In this document: piece after piece, positions 25,843 to 33,926 of the stretch
How the letters are laid out: every line of letters begins with the position of its first letter
Position numbering within the stretch: the first letter of the stretch is position 1
NCBI RefSeq assembly: GCF_900104775.1
Contig: NZ_FNSA01000001.1
Location: 1 to 64,000 of the forward strand
Reading direction: 5' to 3'
Origin: Tsukamurella tyrosinosolvens
Lineage (GTDB): Bacteria > Actinomycetota > Actinomycetes > Mycobacteriales > Mycobacteriaceae
DNA: 64,000 nucleotides
Position numbers and translations under genes: made by a program
The notes under the pieces: generated by a model
Told to the model about the DNA's origin: nothing
The model's database searches: none
The model's input: the letters and a program-made list of their open reading frames with translations, nothing else

Positions 25843-26460
25843 ATGGGTGCCATGTGGAGGATCGCAGTCGGGATCGCGGCGGGCGCATTCGGCGCGAGTG
25901 TTGCCGGAATCTGGGGGTTCTTCATTCCGCTCGCGGCGAGCATCTTGTGGTATTTCACCAGCGAGCCGGACACCTCCGGCGTGGTTCCCGACGGCGCGGC
26001 CGCGCCCCTCACCGACCGGCGCGGTGGCCTCGGCCCCGCGCAGGCCGCGTGGAATAGGGCCGCGGCGGGCGCGAACTGGGGAAACTGGCACGCGCGGCCT
26101 GGCGTGTTCGACCGCATCACCATCGGCGGGGTGAGGTTCAGCGCGGCTAAGAAGCACCGGGAGTGGCAGATTTCCCCAGGTAGGACCGTGTTTGTTCCGC
26201 ACTTCTGCATCGTGGGCGGGCAGTTCCGCGAGGACGGCGACACGGTGCTCGTCATGGAGCCCACGCACGACGGGTTGCACGAAGCACCGTTGCAGGGCTT
26301 CGTCCCCATCGGCCTCGCAGAGTTCGGGACCATGCGCATCGAGGGCGAGGTTCATCGGCATCACACTGTGGGGCAACGCTATTCGATCCATGTGACCAAC
26401 ACGCACCGTCCGCTCGACGACGCACCGCTGCTGAAGACCGACCTGGACGAGTGGATGTAA
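25843..26460 (+). CDS. membrane protein ahead of the TraB-like translocase
   Basis: 205 residues. A single hydrophobic hairpin (WRIAVGIAAGAFGASVAGIWGF split, then FFIPLAASILWYF) near the N-terminus, then a soluble domain with GRTVFVPHFCIVGGQF and VLVMEPTHDGLHEA. Stop and the next ATG are separated by one base, so it is coupled to the translocase. By position it resembles spd genes, whose small membrane products assist plasmid spreading; sequence alone does not prove this. Confidence 0.6.
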   Translation: MGAMWRIAVGIAAGAFGASVAGIWGFFIPLAASILWYFTSEPDTSGVVPDGAAAPLTDRRGGLGPAQAAWNRAAAGANWGNWHARPGVFDRITIGGVRFSAAKKHREWQISPGRTVFVPHFCIVGGQFREDGDTVLVMEPTHDGLHEAPLQGFVPIGLAEFGTMRIEGEVHRHHTVGQRYSIHVTNTHRPLDDAPLLKTDLDEWM

Positions 26461-26461
26461 C

Positions 26462-28777
26462 ATGCGTCGCCTCAACGATCCTCAGCCTCAGCGGGACAAC
26501 CCGTTCATCACGCGCAAGACCACCGAGCCCACCCGAACCCCTGAACCGGACCTGCCAGAAGCCGATAGGGCCGGCGAGTCGGTCCCCGCGGAACCCGGGC
26601 AGCCCCAGAAGACGCCGACCTTCGACAAGGTCGCCTCTGAACAGGGCGAACAGGTCAGTGGCGGGCACGGCAAGGTGATCAAGCCGGACGGGTTCGACGC
26701 CGACGAAGCTCCGCCGAAGGCGAAGGGGCGCGGTAAGAGCAAGAAGGTCACCCCCGAACCCGACGCCGCGAGCGACGCCGAGCTGCTCAAGAAGATGCGC
26801 GCACGGTCTACTCAGATCCTCCGAGACCTGCCGAAGGCCAAGGTGCACAAGCGTGTCCGCGCGGGTGAGAGTCTCCGCCGCGACCTGCCGCCGGAGCAGA
26901 ACGCGCAGCTCACGCGGCAATTCCTGCGGCAGACCTACGTCGGCAACCCGGCGCTGTGGCGCGAACACACCGCCGCGCTGGGCTTGCATGCCCGAGTCGC
27001 GATGGGAGGCAAGTCGCGGACCATGCGCGATGCACTTCCGAACCTGGTCGACGTGCTGCTCGTCCCCACTTGGGACACGGTGATTCTCCGGTGCACCTTC
27101 CCCGGATCCGTTCAGTCCGTACAGAACCCCTGGGGGACCGACATGACGACAAGCCCGTCGACCGTCGAGACGCCCGATCCCCGCGACGGCGCAGGTGAGA
27201 CGTGGAACGTGAAGGTTCGCCTCGCTGCCGCGATGAAGTCGTGGAACCTCGACTTCCGCCCACCGCCTCCGGAGCCGCCGGATCCGTTGGACGTGATCGC
27301 AGCAGAGGTGCCGGTGCTCGCCGCGGCCATCGCGGACCGCGAGTCGCCGGGCCCCAACCGGTGGCGGCACACGGCATTGGTGGCAGGAATCAGCAGGACA
27401 GAGAGTCGCCAGAAGGTCATCGGCGGCAAGGCCGTGACCTACGACTCTCACGCGGCCCCGCGGTTCGTCGGAGCCGGTATCGGTCTGCGCGGACCGTGGA
27501 TCGACATCGAACCCATCCATCAGCGAGGACAGACAGTGGACGACATCAAGCGCCAGATCAAGCAGTTGGCTTCCGTTCTGCGAACACCCAACCTCAAGGT
27601 CGTGCCCTCGGGCGACGGTCTCTTCGCACGCCTCAACCTCAACACCAAGCCGCTCCAGTTCCCCTCGTTCGTGAGCATGGAACCGGAAGACTTCACCCGC
27701 CCCATCAGAGGAAACACCGAGGCGAGCGTGGTGAAGGCATACCGGGATCTCGCCTGGCCGCTGGGTGTGACCGCGGAAGGGCGTCGACTGGAGAACCACC
27801 TCGCGACGGTGCCTCACACGTTGGTCTGTGGCACCACCGGCTGCGGCAAGACGAGGACCATGATGAGCGGCGTCACCGCCCTGTGCGTCCAGGGGGCGCA
27901 GGTCGTCATCTGCGCGGCGAAGGCTGACACCTGGCTGGAGCTGATGAAGCCGGGGCGGTCGCCCGGCGTCCTGCATGTCGCCACCTCCCGCGGCGGCATG
28001 CTGCGCGCAGTTGCGTACGTGCTCCATGAGACTCAGCGCAGGAACAACCTGGTCGAACAGGGCGTGGATCCGAGCACGTTTCCGCCGCTCATTCTCCTGT
28101 TCGAGGAGCAGGCGTTCTTCACTAAGGCGATGGCCAACGACCCGGCGCTCAAGGACTACCTCCGCGCGCTGGAGAAGATCACGCTGGTCGGCCGATCACT
28201 CGGCGTCCATTTCATCGGCGCATCGCAGCGAGTCGAGGACAAGAGCTTCTCCAACGCCCTGTTGGCACAGGTCAGCAGCCGTATCGCGCTCGGCGAGAAG
28301 GAAGACATGGCGCTGTCGAAGCTGTTCGACGGATCCGAGGCCGCAGCCGAGGCGATGGCATCGATCACCAAGTCGATGAAGGGCCGCGGAGTCGTCCTCG
28401 ATACGGACACCGGCGAGGTCGAGCTGATCCAGATGCCCTACATCTACAGTCCCGGCGCGAAGCCGGTTGAGTACGACACGGCAACCCCCGAGATGCTCGC
28501 CAACTGGCAGCGATGGAAGACCGCGCTGGAGTCCACGCCCCGGACCCAGTCGCGGATCGGGTGGGCCTTCGAGACTGGTGTCGCCGGTGCAGAGAATCCC
28601 TGGCAGGAGATGGACTGGGGTGACCTCGAAATGATCCGCCCGATCAACCTGGACCGTCAGGACGAGAACGGAAATTGGGTTCCCATTCCGGAACGGGCAA
28701 TCTACGACCCCAGCGCTGGCGACGCCTACGCGGGCGGGATCAGCAAGGCCAGCGGCAACCACGCATCGATCGAGTAG
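26462..28777 (+). CDS. FtsK/SpoIIIE-type DNA translocase, TraB-like
   Basis: 771 residues. A charged, proline-rich N-terminus (about 110 residues) precedes a middle region and the motor domain: Walker A LVCGTTGCGKTRTMMSG (about residue 455), Walker B PLILLFEEQAFF (about 540) and the arginine-finger region VGRSLGVHFIGASQRVEDKS. This is the organisation of TraB translocases, which pump double-stranded DNA between actinomycete cells after binding clt repeats, and no relaxase is needed. The N-terminal extension lacks clear transmembrane helices, so a membrane partner (25843 product) may anchor it. Two dispersed GGGGACCGAC copies lie within it (26577, 27133); the second ends in an in-frame ATG. 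Confidence 0.85.
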   Translation: MRRLNDPQPQRDNPFITRKTTEPTRTPEPDLPEADRAGESVPAEPGQPQKTPTFDKVASEQGEQVSGGHGKVIKPDGFDADEAPPKAKGRGKSKKVTPEPDAASDAELLKKMRARSTQILRDLPKAKVHKRVRAGESLRRDLPPEQNAQLTRQFLRQTYVGNPALWREHTAALGLHARVAMGGKSRTMRDALPNLVDVLLVPTWDTVILRCTFPGSVQSVQNPWGTDMTTSPSTVETPDPRDGAGETWNVKVRLAAAMKSWNLDFRPPPPEPPDPLDVIAAEVPVLAAAIADRESPGPNRWRHTALVAGISRTESRQKVIGGKAVTYDSHAAPRFVGAGIGLRGPWIDIEPIHQRGQTVDDIKRQIKQLASVLRTPNLKVVPSGDGLFARLNLNTKPLQFPSFVSMEPEDFTRPIRGNTEASVVKAYRDLAWPLGVTAEGRRLENHLATVPHTLVCGTTGCGKTRTMMSGVTALCVQGAQVVICAAKADTWLELMKPGRSPGVLHVATSRGGMLRAVAYVLHETQRRNNLVEQGVDPSTFPPLILLFEEQAFFTKAMANDPALKDYLRALEKITLVGRSLGVHFIGASQRVEDKSFSNALLAQVSSRIALGEKEDMALSKLFDGSEAAAEAMASITKSMKGRGVVLDTDTGEVELIQMPYIYSPGAKPVEYDTATPEMLANWQRWKTALESTPRTQSRIGWAFETGVAGAENPWQEMDWGDLEMIRPINLDRQDENGNWVPIPERAIYDPSAGDAYAGGISKASGNHASIE

Positions 28778-28791
28778 TAAGGAACAGAACA

Positions 28792-29280
28792 TTGCCTCGT
28801 AAGGATCCGGTCGCGAATCGCGCCGCCCGCGATTTCATGACCCATTTGGTACCCGAGTTCGGCGAGACGGTTGATGCCGCAATCGGCCCCCTCTATGACC
28901 TCACGCAGAAGTGCCGTGAGGGGTATGCACCCACGATCAACGATGTTCTCGGTGTGATCGATAAGCTCCACCAGGGTCTGGTTGCCGCCGAGGACGCGAA
29001 GTGGGAACTCCTCGCCGCGACTCGCCCCGCAGGTGCCACGATTGATGCGATTGCGCGCGCCGCCCATTTGCATCACACGAATGTGAAGCCTCGCCTGGAT
29101 GCCTACCCGATCAGTCGGGCCAGGGGCGAGAACTTCGTCAGGGTGGACCCCCATAGGGCACATACGGGGGGTGGAGATTCTGAAAATTCAAATTTTGAAA
29201 ATTTCCAAAATTCAAATTTTTCAAATTCTGTTTCCTGGGAACTCTGGTTCCCGAACGATTCTGATATGGATACCGCCTGA
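28792..29280 (+). CDS. hypothetical DNA-binding-like protein with Asn/Phe-rich tail
   Basis: 162 residues from a TTG preceded by AAGGAACAG, 14 bp after the translocase stop. The central region is helical with an HTH-like segment (ATIDAIARAAHLHHTNVKPR). After residue 135 the tail reads SENSNFENFQNSNFSNSV, encoded by a remarkably AT-rich 55-bp stretch. The protein may bind near the AT-rich/GT-rich region at its own 3' end, as some replication and partition proteins do. Confidence 0.6.
   Translation: MPRKDPVANRAARDFMTHLVPEFGETVDAAIGPLYDLTQKCREGYAPTINDVLGVIDKLHQGLVAAEDAKWELLAATRPAGATIDAIARAAHLHHTNVKPRLDAYPISRARGENFVRVDPHRAHTGGGDSENSNFENFQNSNFSNSVSWELWFPNDSDMDTA
29178..29232. other. AT-rich segment, possible DNA unwinding element
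   Basis: About 55 bases of mostly A and T with repeated AAATTTT/AAAATTC units in a genome of very high GC. It is part of the 3' coding sequence of the gene ending at 29280 and is followed by alternating purine-pyrimidine DNA. Such a patch is the usual signature of an unwinding element at an origin. Confidence 0.5.
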
Positions 29281-29783
29281 TGTGCGTGTGCACGTGCACC
29301 TGTGTGGGTGCGTGTGCGCCTGCGGGGGCACGTGCGCACACGTCTGCGGGGACGCGCCGCGTGTCGCGTGGATCAATGATCCTCGGGATGATTCTTGGGG
29401 CAGGCCGATCCGGGGGCCGGTCCGGTTGCATGTGGGCACCGCGGGGGTTCAGGAGCATGAATCTGGCTGGCCACTCACCCGCTGAGCGGTTGGTTTCGGC
29501 GCGAAACAACCGCTCAGCCGGAACCGAATCTGGCCCTGTTCGGGCCCGCCGCGGCACCCGGCCCGACCACACAGAAGCCCTGTGTCGAGCGGTCCTGGGC
29601 TGCACCCCTCGGTCTGGTTTGAGAAATGGCTGTGGAGTACGAATTATGACCTCCGGATGCCCGCAGAATCCCATTCAGCTATTAGGAACCGATAGGCGCC
29701 GGCCAGGGCCTCACCGCTCGAAAACTCGTCGGCCCAGGCCCTCCGCGATCACTAAAATCAGAGGGAACCAGGAAAGGAGAACT
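29281..29783. other. non-coding region with alternating GT/CA tract and long hairpin
   Basis: No credible gene. Bases 29281-29350 are rich in alternating purine-pyrimidine runs (TGTGCGTGTGCACGTGCAC and GCACGTGCGCACACGT), which can form Z-DNA and small palindromes. At 29481-29518 a 16-bp stem with a single bulge and a 5-base loop forms a near-perfect hairpin. The next gene's ribosome-binding site AAAGGAGA is at 29773. With the adjacent AT-rich segment this is the most origin-like region of the element. Confidence 0.5.
29481..29518. promoter_or_regulatory. long hairpin
   Basis: GCTGAGCGGTT, a bulged G, GTTTC, loop GGCGC, then GAAAC and AACCGCTCAGC. The right arm contains the palindrome core found at 25824-25836. 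There is no U-run, so a pure terminator is less likely than a protein-binding or single-strand origin structure. Confidence 0.5.
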
Positions 29784-30317
29784 GTGAACCAGAAGAAGGT
29801 CGCCTCAACCATTGCCACCGTTGGTGTACTCGTTTCATCGGTGGTCGGGTGCGGCGGGAATACCACACCACTCACCGAGCGCGTATTCACCGATGTCATC
29901 TGCATGAAGGTGTATACCTCGGGCGGCTCGGGAGCCAATTGCAGCGACGTGCTCAAATCCAGCACCAGCGAGCTGGAGTCGTGCGTCCCACAGAAGCCGT
30001 CGAGCCCGATCAGCAGCCTGTCGGAACTCGCGCGGTACTGCCCTTCGGTGGCAGTCCGGATCACCGCGAGCACCGCGTCCACGGCACCCAGTTCGACGCA
30101 GGGGACCGACACCGAGAACGGCGCAGGCAATGCCACCGAGGCGGCTCCTGCGACCGAAAACATGTCAGGGTTCGGCGATACCGTGAACGCGATGGTCTTC
30201 GGAATCCTCGGATTGCTCGCCGTCACTGCATTCGGATTCTGGTACCGCGCCCGGCGAGACCGACAGAACCGCACGGCCCAGAGGGCGCACGCCGCCGAAC
30301 ACGGCTGGCACAACTAA
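29784..30317 (+). CDS. lipoprotein with C-terminal transmembrane helix
   Basis: 177 residues from a GTG with AAGGAGA 6 bases upstream; earlier in-frame codons are repeat-derived and rejected. The signal ends VLVSSVVGCGG, a lipobox with cysteine at about residue 23. Four more cysteines follow in the outer domain, then a Thr/Ala-rich linker containing a GGGGACCGACA copy (codons G-T-D-T), then a helix VNAMVFGILGLLAVTAFGFW and a basic tail. Anchoring at both ends is unusual. Unknown function. Confidence 0.6.
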   Translation: MNQKKVASTIATVGVLVSSVVGCGGNTTPLTERVFTDVICMKVYTSGGSGANCSDVLKSSTSELESCVPQKPSSPISSLSELARYCPSVAVRITASTASTAPSSTQGTDTENGAGNATEAAPATENMSGFGDTVNAMVFGILGLLAVTAFGFWYRARRDRQNRTAQRAHAAEHGWHN

Positions 30318-30338
30318 TACGCAAACTGTCGAAATGAA

Positions 30339-30845
30339 ATGGATAAATACATGAACGACACCGATCTCACACGCTGGCTCGACGTGGAACTGCGGCGCAT
30401 CGCGGATCCCGGAGCACCCGACCGGGATGCCCGGCGCGACCGGATCGAACGGATCGCGCTCCGTACCGAAGACGGCTGGGAGCCCGCCTCTATCTGGTCG
30501 ACCATCATCAACCTCACTGCGTTCTGGCTCGGTGAGGCTGCGAGCGAGCGGGCCTCGGAGATCTGCGGAGTCCACCTGGACCTCACCGAGTCAGTTGAGG
30601 CGCACACCGCCGCCGAGCGGATCGTGCGGAGCGAGCACGGCCCCCTGGTGGACGCCGCCGCCGCTGCCCACCGGATCCCCCGTGACAACGTAAGGGAGTA
30701 CGTCCGGGGGCTCTGGTTCGCCAACGATTCCGCGTTCGTCACCGAGCAGATCCTGCGGTTGGGGATGTTCGAGGTCGGGCGGCACTACCGGGCCACGGTA
30801 GGCGTGATGCGGGATCAGGCTGCGGCGCAGGGTGCGCTGGTCTGA
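30339..30845 (+). CDS. hypothetical helical protein
   Basis: 168 residues (start 30339; ATG 30351 is an alternative). All-helical and acidic, with an HTH-like stretch (LVDAAAAAHRIPRDNVREYV) near the middle-to-end. Its stop overlaps the next ATG by one base (TGATG). First gene of a tightly packed operon to 33488. No family recognised. Confidence 0.55.
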   Translation: MDKYMNDTDLTRWLDVELRRIADPGAPDRDARRDRIERIALRTEDGWEPASIWSTIINLTAFWLGEAASERASEICGVHLDLTESVEAHTAAERIVRSEHGPLVDAAAAAHRIPRDNVREYVRGLWFANDSAFVTEQILRLGMFEVGRHYRATVGVMRDQAAAQGALV

Positions 30846-31276
30846 TGGAAGACATCGGCATCATCATCGGCGTCGCGCTGCTCGTAGCCCTGTTCATCTT
30901 CGGTGGCTGGTGGGGAGACCGGGACTCGAAGCGCCGCGCGGCCCTCAAGCCTCCAGTCCCGACGATGACAGATCGGATCGTCGAGCGGGCGCGCGCAATC
31001 ACCTACGAGGTCTTCATGCCCGCGGTGTGGCCCAGGATCGAGGAGATCCACGCGCGCCCGGATGTGGCGAGCATGAGCGACGCGCAGCGGACGGCCATCA
31101 CAGACAGCCTGATAGAGCAGTTCTACATGCCGCTACTGGACGAGACCGTCACTTACAGGCACTGGCTGTGGGACGCAGGGCGGCGGGATGAGGCCACAGC
31201 ACCCGCACCCCTGGCTCCCCCGCCGCCGCCCGAGGTCCTGGCCCTGGCCATCGCCGCTGGAAGGAGCGCCGCATGA
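30845..31276 (+). CDS. single-pass membrane protein
   Basis: 143 residues with an N-terminal helix (IGIIIGVALLVALFIFGGWW) and a cytoplasmic helical region (IVERARAITYEVFMPAVWPR), ending in an Ala/Pro tail. Overlaps both neighbours by 1 and 4 bases. Unknown function. Confidence 0.55.
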   Translation: MEDIGIIIGVALLVALFIFGGWWGDRDSKRRAALKPPVPTMTDRIVERARAITYEVFMPAVWPRIEEIHARPDVASMSDAQRTAITDSLIEQFYMPLLDETVTYRHWLWDAGRRDEATAPAPLAPPPPPEVLALAIAAGRSAA

Positions 31277-31596
31277 ACATCGTCGACTTGTTGAAGTGGG
31301 TGCCGCTGGTCTTCGTCGTGCTCGTCGTGTTGCTGTATCTGGCGGTCTCGTGGGACTCCAAGCGCCAGGACACCCCCGGCCCTCCGCCTCCGCCGCCGCG
31401 CCCGTACAGCGACTTCGGTCAGCCAACCACGCCGCCCGCTGCACCCACGCCTCCGACCGCGCCCACGGCACCGGGGACCGACAGCGCCCAGGCGGGGCAG
31501 TTTGACCCGAAGGACCGCTCGCCCAATGAGGACCAGTTCGCGGCGAAGACCTTCGACCCGAAGGATCTCTCCCCGGACGCCGACGGGTTCCTTTGA
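31273..31596 (+). CDS. single-pass membrane protein with Pro-rich tail
   Basis: 107 residues: N-terminal helix (VPLVFVVLVVLLYLAVSW), a proline/threonine-rich stretch with a GGGGACCGACA copy (codons G-T-D-S), and a short repeat FDPKDRSPNEDQ / FDPKDLSPDADG at the C-terminus. Start overlaps the upstream stop (ATGA). Unknown function. Confidence 0.55.
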   Translation: MNIVDLLKWVPLVFVVLVVLLYLAVSWDSKRQDTPGPPPPPPRPYSDFGQPTTPPAAPTPPTAPTAPGTDSAQAGQFDPKDRSPNEDQFAAKTFDPKDLSPDADGFL

Positions 31597-32324
31597 TGCC
31601 CGGCGACCTCACCGACGAGCTTCAGGCCGCGGCGGAGCGGATGGGCCTCCCGCCCCTCAAGTTCCACACTCCTCTGGCCCAGCGGATCCAACGCGGTGAC
31701 GTGGAGGAGGTGATCAGCGGGTACATGGCCGTGTTCACGGACTACCAGTCCGGGGACCGACGATGCACGGTCGGCAGACTCTTGCAGCTCAGCTACCTGA
31801 GCAGCCCGTTCGCCTGGACCTGCGAGCAGGAGTTCGGACCACAGGTCGGCTCAACGTTCGCCAACAACGAGGACGCCTTCCTCGGTCTAAGGGTGGCCGG
31901 TGAGGTCCTCCTGCCGCAGGAGATCGTCGACGTGATCTGTGAGTTCCTCGCGTGCTCGGTGTACGTGGCCGACCTCGCCTCCCAGCCCTCCGCGGATGAA
32001 CCGGATCCGTGGGAGTGGGCCTGGAGCGGGTGGCCACCGATCCACTCGCTGCGGCTGGAAACGATGCGCGCCATCGGAGTCTCGGGTGCACCCGCCACCC
32101 GGATCTGGTTCCTCGACATGCTCGATGAGGCGTTCGCGGCAGGCTGGACCATTCGGCGGAGGGGCGGTCTCCTCTTTGACCCACCGGAGGGGACCGACAG
32201 TCCGTGGATCAAGCTCGCGGCCATCGATCCTGGCAATCTCGCGTCGGTGAAGCGGTTCGCCTCGAAGCTGCGCCGCGCCGGGGTCACTGTGCCCGAGCGC
32301 CCAACGGTCCGGGGCGCAGCATGA
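31596..32324 (+). CDS. hypothetical protein with C-terminal HicA-like domain
   Basis: 242 residues from the ATG at 31596. After a helical N-terminal domain of about 170 residues, the C-terminus reads AAGWTIRRRGGLLFDPPEGTDSPWIKLAAIDPG then a final helix. This resembles the small double-stranded-RNA-binding-like fold of HicA toxins (GW...G.H....P.G....vP) and parallels the ORF at 32475. A GGGGACCGACA copy lies exactly in the shared EGTDSPW/PGTDARW turn. It lacks the HicA catalytic histidine that I can identify, so toxin activity is doubtful. Confidence 0.5.
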   Translation: MPGDLTDELQAAAERMGLPPLKFHTPLAQRIQRGDVEEVISGYMAVFTDYQSGDRRCTVGRLLQLSYLSSPFAWTCEQEFGPQVGSTFANNEDAFLGLRVAGEVLLPQEIVDVICEFLACSVYVADLASQPSADEPDPWEWAWSGWPPIHSLRLETMRAIGVSGAPATRIWFLDMLDEAFAAGWTIRRRGGLLFDPPEGTDSPWIKLAAIDPGNLASVKRFASKLRRAGVTVPERPTVRGAA

Positions 32325-32473
32325 CCATCGACTGGCCCTTCTTGGTCTGGAACAACTTCATGCTCCTACTGATCTGGCTCGCTCCCCGCTGGCCGCGGCT
32401 CCGCCTGGTCCTCGGCGGCACGCGAACCAGGCAGAGGCCGGCGAGTCGGTCCCCTATGGATCAGGGGCGCTGA
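32321..32473 (+). CDS. small membrane peptide
   Basis: 50 residues, start overlapping the upstream stop (ATGA). One hydrophobic helix (FLVWNNFMLLLIWLAPRWPR) and a basic tail. The antisense GGGGACCGACT copy near its 3' end shares 19 bases with the one at 26573-26587. Too short for family assignment. Confidence 0.5.
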   Translation: MTIDWPFLVWNNFMLLLIWLAPRWPRLRLVLGGTRTRQRPASRSPMDQGR

Positions 32474-32474
32474 C

Positions 32475-32698
32475 GTGGACCGGGACAGGATGATCGCTGC
32501 TGCTGAGCGCGCCGGATGGACCCTGGTGAAGGGCCGCAAGCACTACAAGCTCATGTCGCCGCCAGGGACCGACGCCAGATGGATCAACCTGGCTGCGACG
32601 CCGCGCGTTCCATCGGCAACAACACCGGCCTGGTCATCATCGCGCCGAGCAGGCCGCGTTCGACTGCGGCACCCCGCCGCTCCCGGCAGGCGGCGTAG
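32475..32698 (+). pseudogene. HicA-like small protein, probably frameshifted
   Basis: GTG start 2 bases after the previous stop. MIAAAERAGWTLVKGRKHYK then LMSPPGTDARWINLAATP is HicA-like (GW, K-H-Y-K near the place of the catalytic histidine, P-P-G turn). In this frame there is no stop before the next gene: it runs on in frame. One base later the alternative frame reads RSIGNNTGLVIIAPSRP and stops at 32698, eleven bases before the next ATG, as a normal gene end would. I infer a shift around 32600. Read-through fusion to the next gene is the alternative. Confidence 0.5.
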
Positions 32699-32708
32699 GA
32701 TCGCCGCT

Positions 32709-33488
32709 ATGGGGACGTTCGACGTCAATTGCGCGATCACCAGTGTGTGCCTCGGGTATTCGGAGGCGGTGTGGGTACCGCTACGGTGGTTGGGACCGCA
32801 AGGCTGTCGACCGCTGGGGCTTGCAATGAAGGGCCGCTACGACGGGTACGGCGGCATCAACAGCATGGTGGACTCGGCGAACACGGCTCCGCTAGTGGCG
32901 TTTTTCAATGGGCTCGATAACGAGCGGCTGTCCCTGGAGGATCAGTTTTACCGGTATCGGCAAGATACGATTGCGGAGGTCTGCGCCCCGATCGCGGAGA
33001 ACACCGCCCTCTGGCTCGCGTGGCGAGCCGAGAATGGCGATAGTGACGACAGTGGGTCGATGGCTTCACTTGATGGTGTGCCGTTGGTGCACGCTCTGAT
33101 CGCACGAGACATCTGGGACGCGATAGTTGCTGCAGACGTCGACGGGGTCTCGTCGATCCCGGCTGCGACGTTGCTAGCCGAGCTCGCAGACCCTGTGCTT
33201 GATGAAATCTATTCTGTGCACGTATCTGACGTTGAGCAGGACCTGCGCGAGCTCGTGGCAGTTGACCACTTCTTACGCGGACGCGGCCTTCCATGGAAGA
33301 CGCACACCGAAGGAGACGTTGACTATGCAAATCAGCAGTCGGCGTCAGATTTGGAGCACTGGCTAAACTGGGCTTACGAGCGCTACGGCGACGATCCGGT
33401 ACTGCGGTCTGGTCTCGATGCGCATGCGGTCGATGTGCGGCGGGTGCGTGACGAGGAAGGCGATATGCTCGCAAAGTGGGGGCTGTAA
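32709..33488 (+). CDS. hypothetical soluble protein, possible immunity-type cargo
   Basis: 259 residues, ATG at 32709. The opening MGTFDVNCAITSVCLGYSEA, followed by VPLRWLGPQGCRPLGLAMKGRYDGYGG, recalls a family of proteins that begin MG-F-D-V-C-A-ISGVSL and occur near toxin/immunity loci; this memory is not precise enough to name a family. GC is lower than in neighbouring genes, suggesting separate origin. It is in frame with the upstream broken HicA-like ORF. Confidence 0.5.
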   Translation: MGTFDVNCAITSVCLGYSEAVWVPLRWLGPQGCRPLGLAMKGRYDGYGGINSMVDSANTAPLVAFFNGLDNERLSLEDQFYRYRQDTIAEVCAPIAENTALWLAWRAENGDSDDSGSMASLDGVPLVHALIARDIWDAIVAADVDGVSSIPAATLLAELADPVLDEIYSVHVSDVEQDLRELVAVDHFLRGRGLPWKTHTEGDVDYANQQSASDLEHWLNWAYERYGDDPVLRSGLDAHAVDVRRVRDEEGDMLAKWGL

Positions 33489-33621
33489 CCCGGCACTGTC
33501 AACGTGTCGACCCAGCTACCGGCGGCCGCTCCAGGCACAGGGCGAAGGGCAGAACTCGGTAGCATCGCGCACTGGCCTCAACGTCCTGCAGAACACCATG
33601 ATCAGCGCCGCACCGAGGAGG

Positions 33622-33828
33622 TCACCGGTGACGGCGCGGTGGCCTCGGTTGCAGGCCCTCGCGGGGGACCGACAGGCCACGCTCGATGACCTCTTGAAGT
33701 TCCGGCGGCAGATCACTGTGCCGCAGGTACGTATGGCGAACCGTCGGGGATTCCGCGGCGCGGCGGAGGGTCTCGCGCAGCTCAGGGTTCTCGTCGTACT
33801 CACCTTGGGCGTCATGGTCGCTCATCAT
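33622..33828 (-). CDS. hypothetical small protein
   Basis: 68 residues (ATG at 33828 or 33825). Acidic N-terminus (SDHDAQGEYDENPELRETLR) and basic C-terminus; a GGGGACCGACA copy lies antisense in its 3' part. It is divergent from the lipoprotein at 33927 with a 27-bp operator-like site between, which supports it being expressed. Confidence 0.4.
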   Translation of the reverse strand: MMSDHDAQGEYDENPELRETLRRAAESPTVRHTYLRHSDLPPELQEVIERGLSVPREGLQPRPPRRHR

Positions 33829-33831
33829 GAG

Positions 33832-33858
33832 GTTCCCATTTCTTGAGATATGGTGTAG
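33832..33858 (-). promoter_or_regulatory. 27-bp operator-like site, copy 3
   Basis: On the minus strand CTACACCA, 8 bases, GAAATGGGAAC, in the divergent region between the small gene at 33828 (minus) and the lipoprotein at 33927 (plus). Confidence 0.65.
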
Positions 33859-33926
33859 CACTGGATAATCCGTGCCGCGTCAACTACAGTTGACGGCAGT
33901 CGATCTTTGGATCTCGGAGGATCCCC

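Noticed and set aside
29280-29783. in-frame extension of the lipoprotein back to 29280 (MCVCTCTCVGACAP...)
   Set aside because: It is a translation of the GT/CA repeat tract; the GTG at 29784 has a good ribosome-binding site and is followed by a signal peptide with lipobox.
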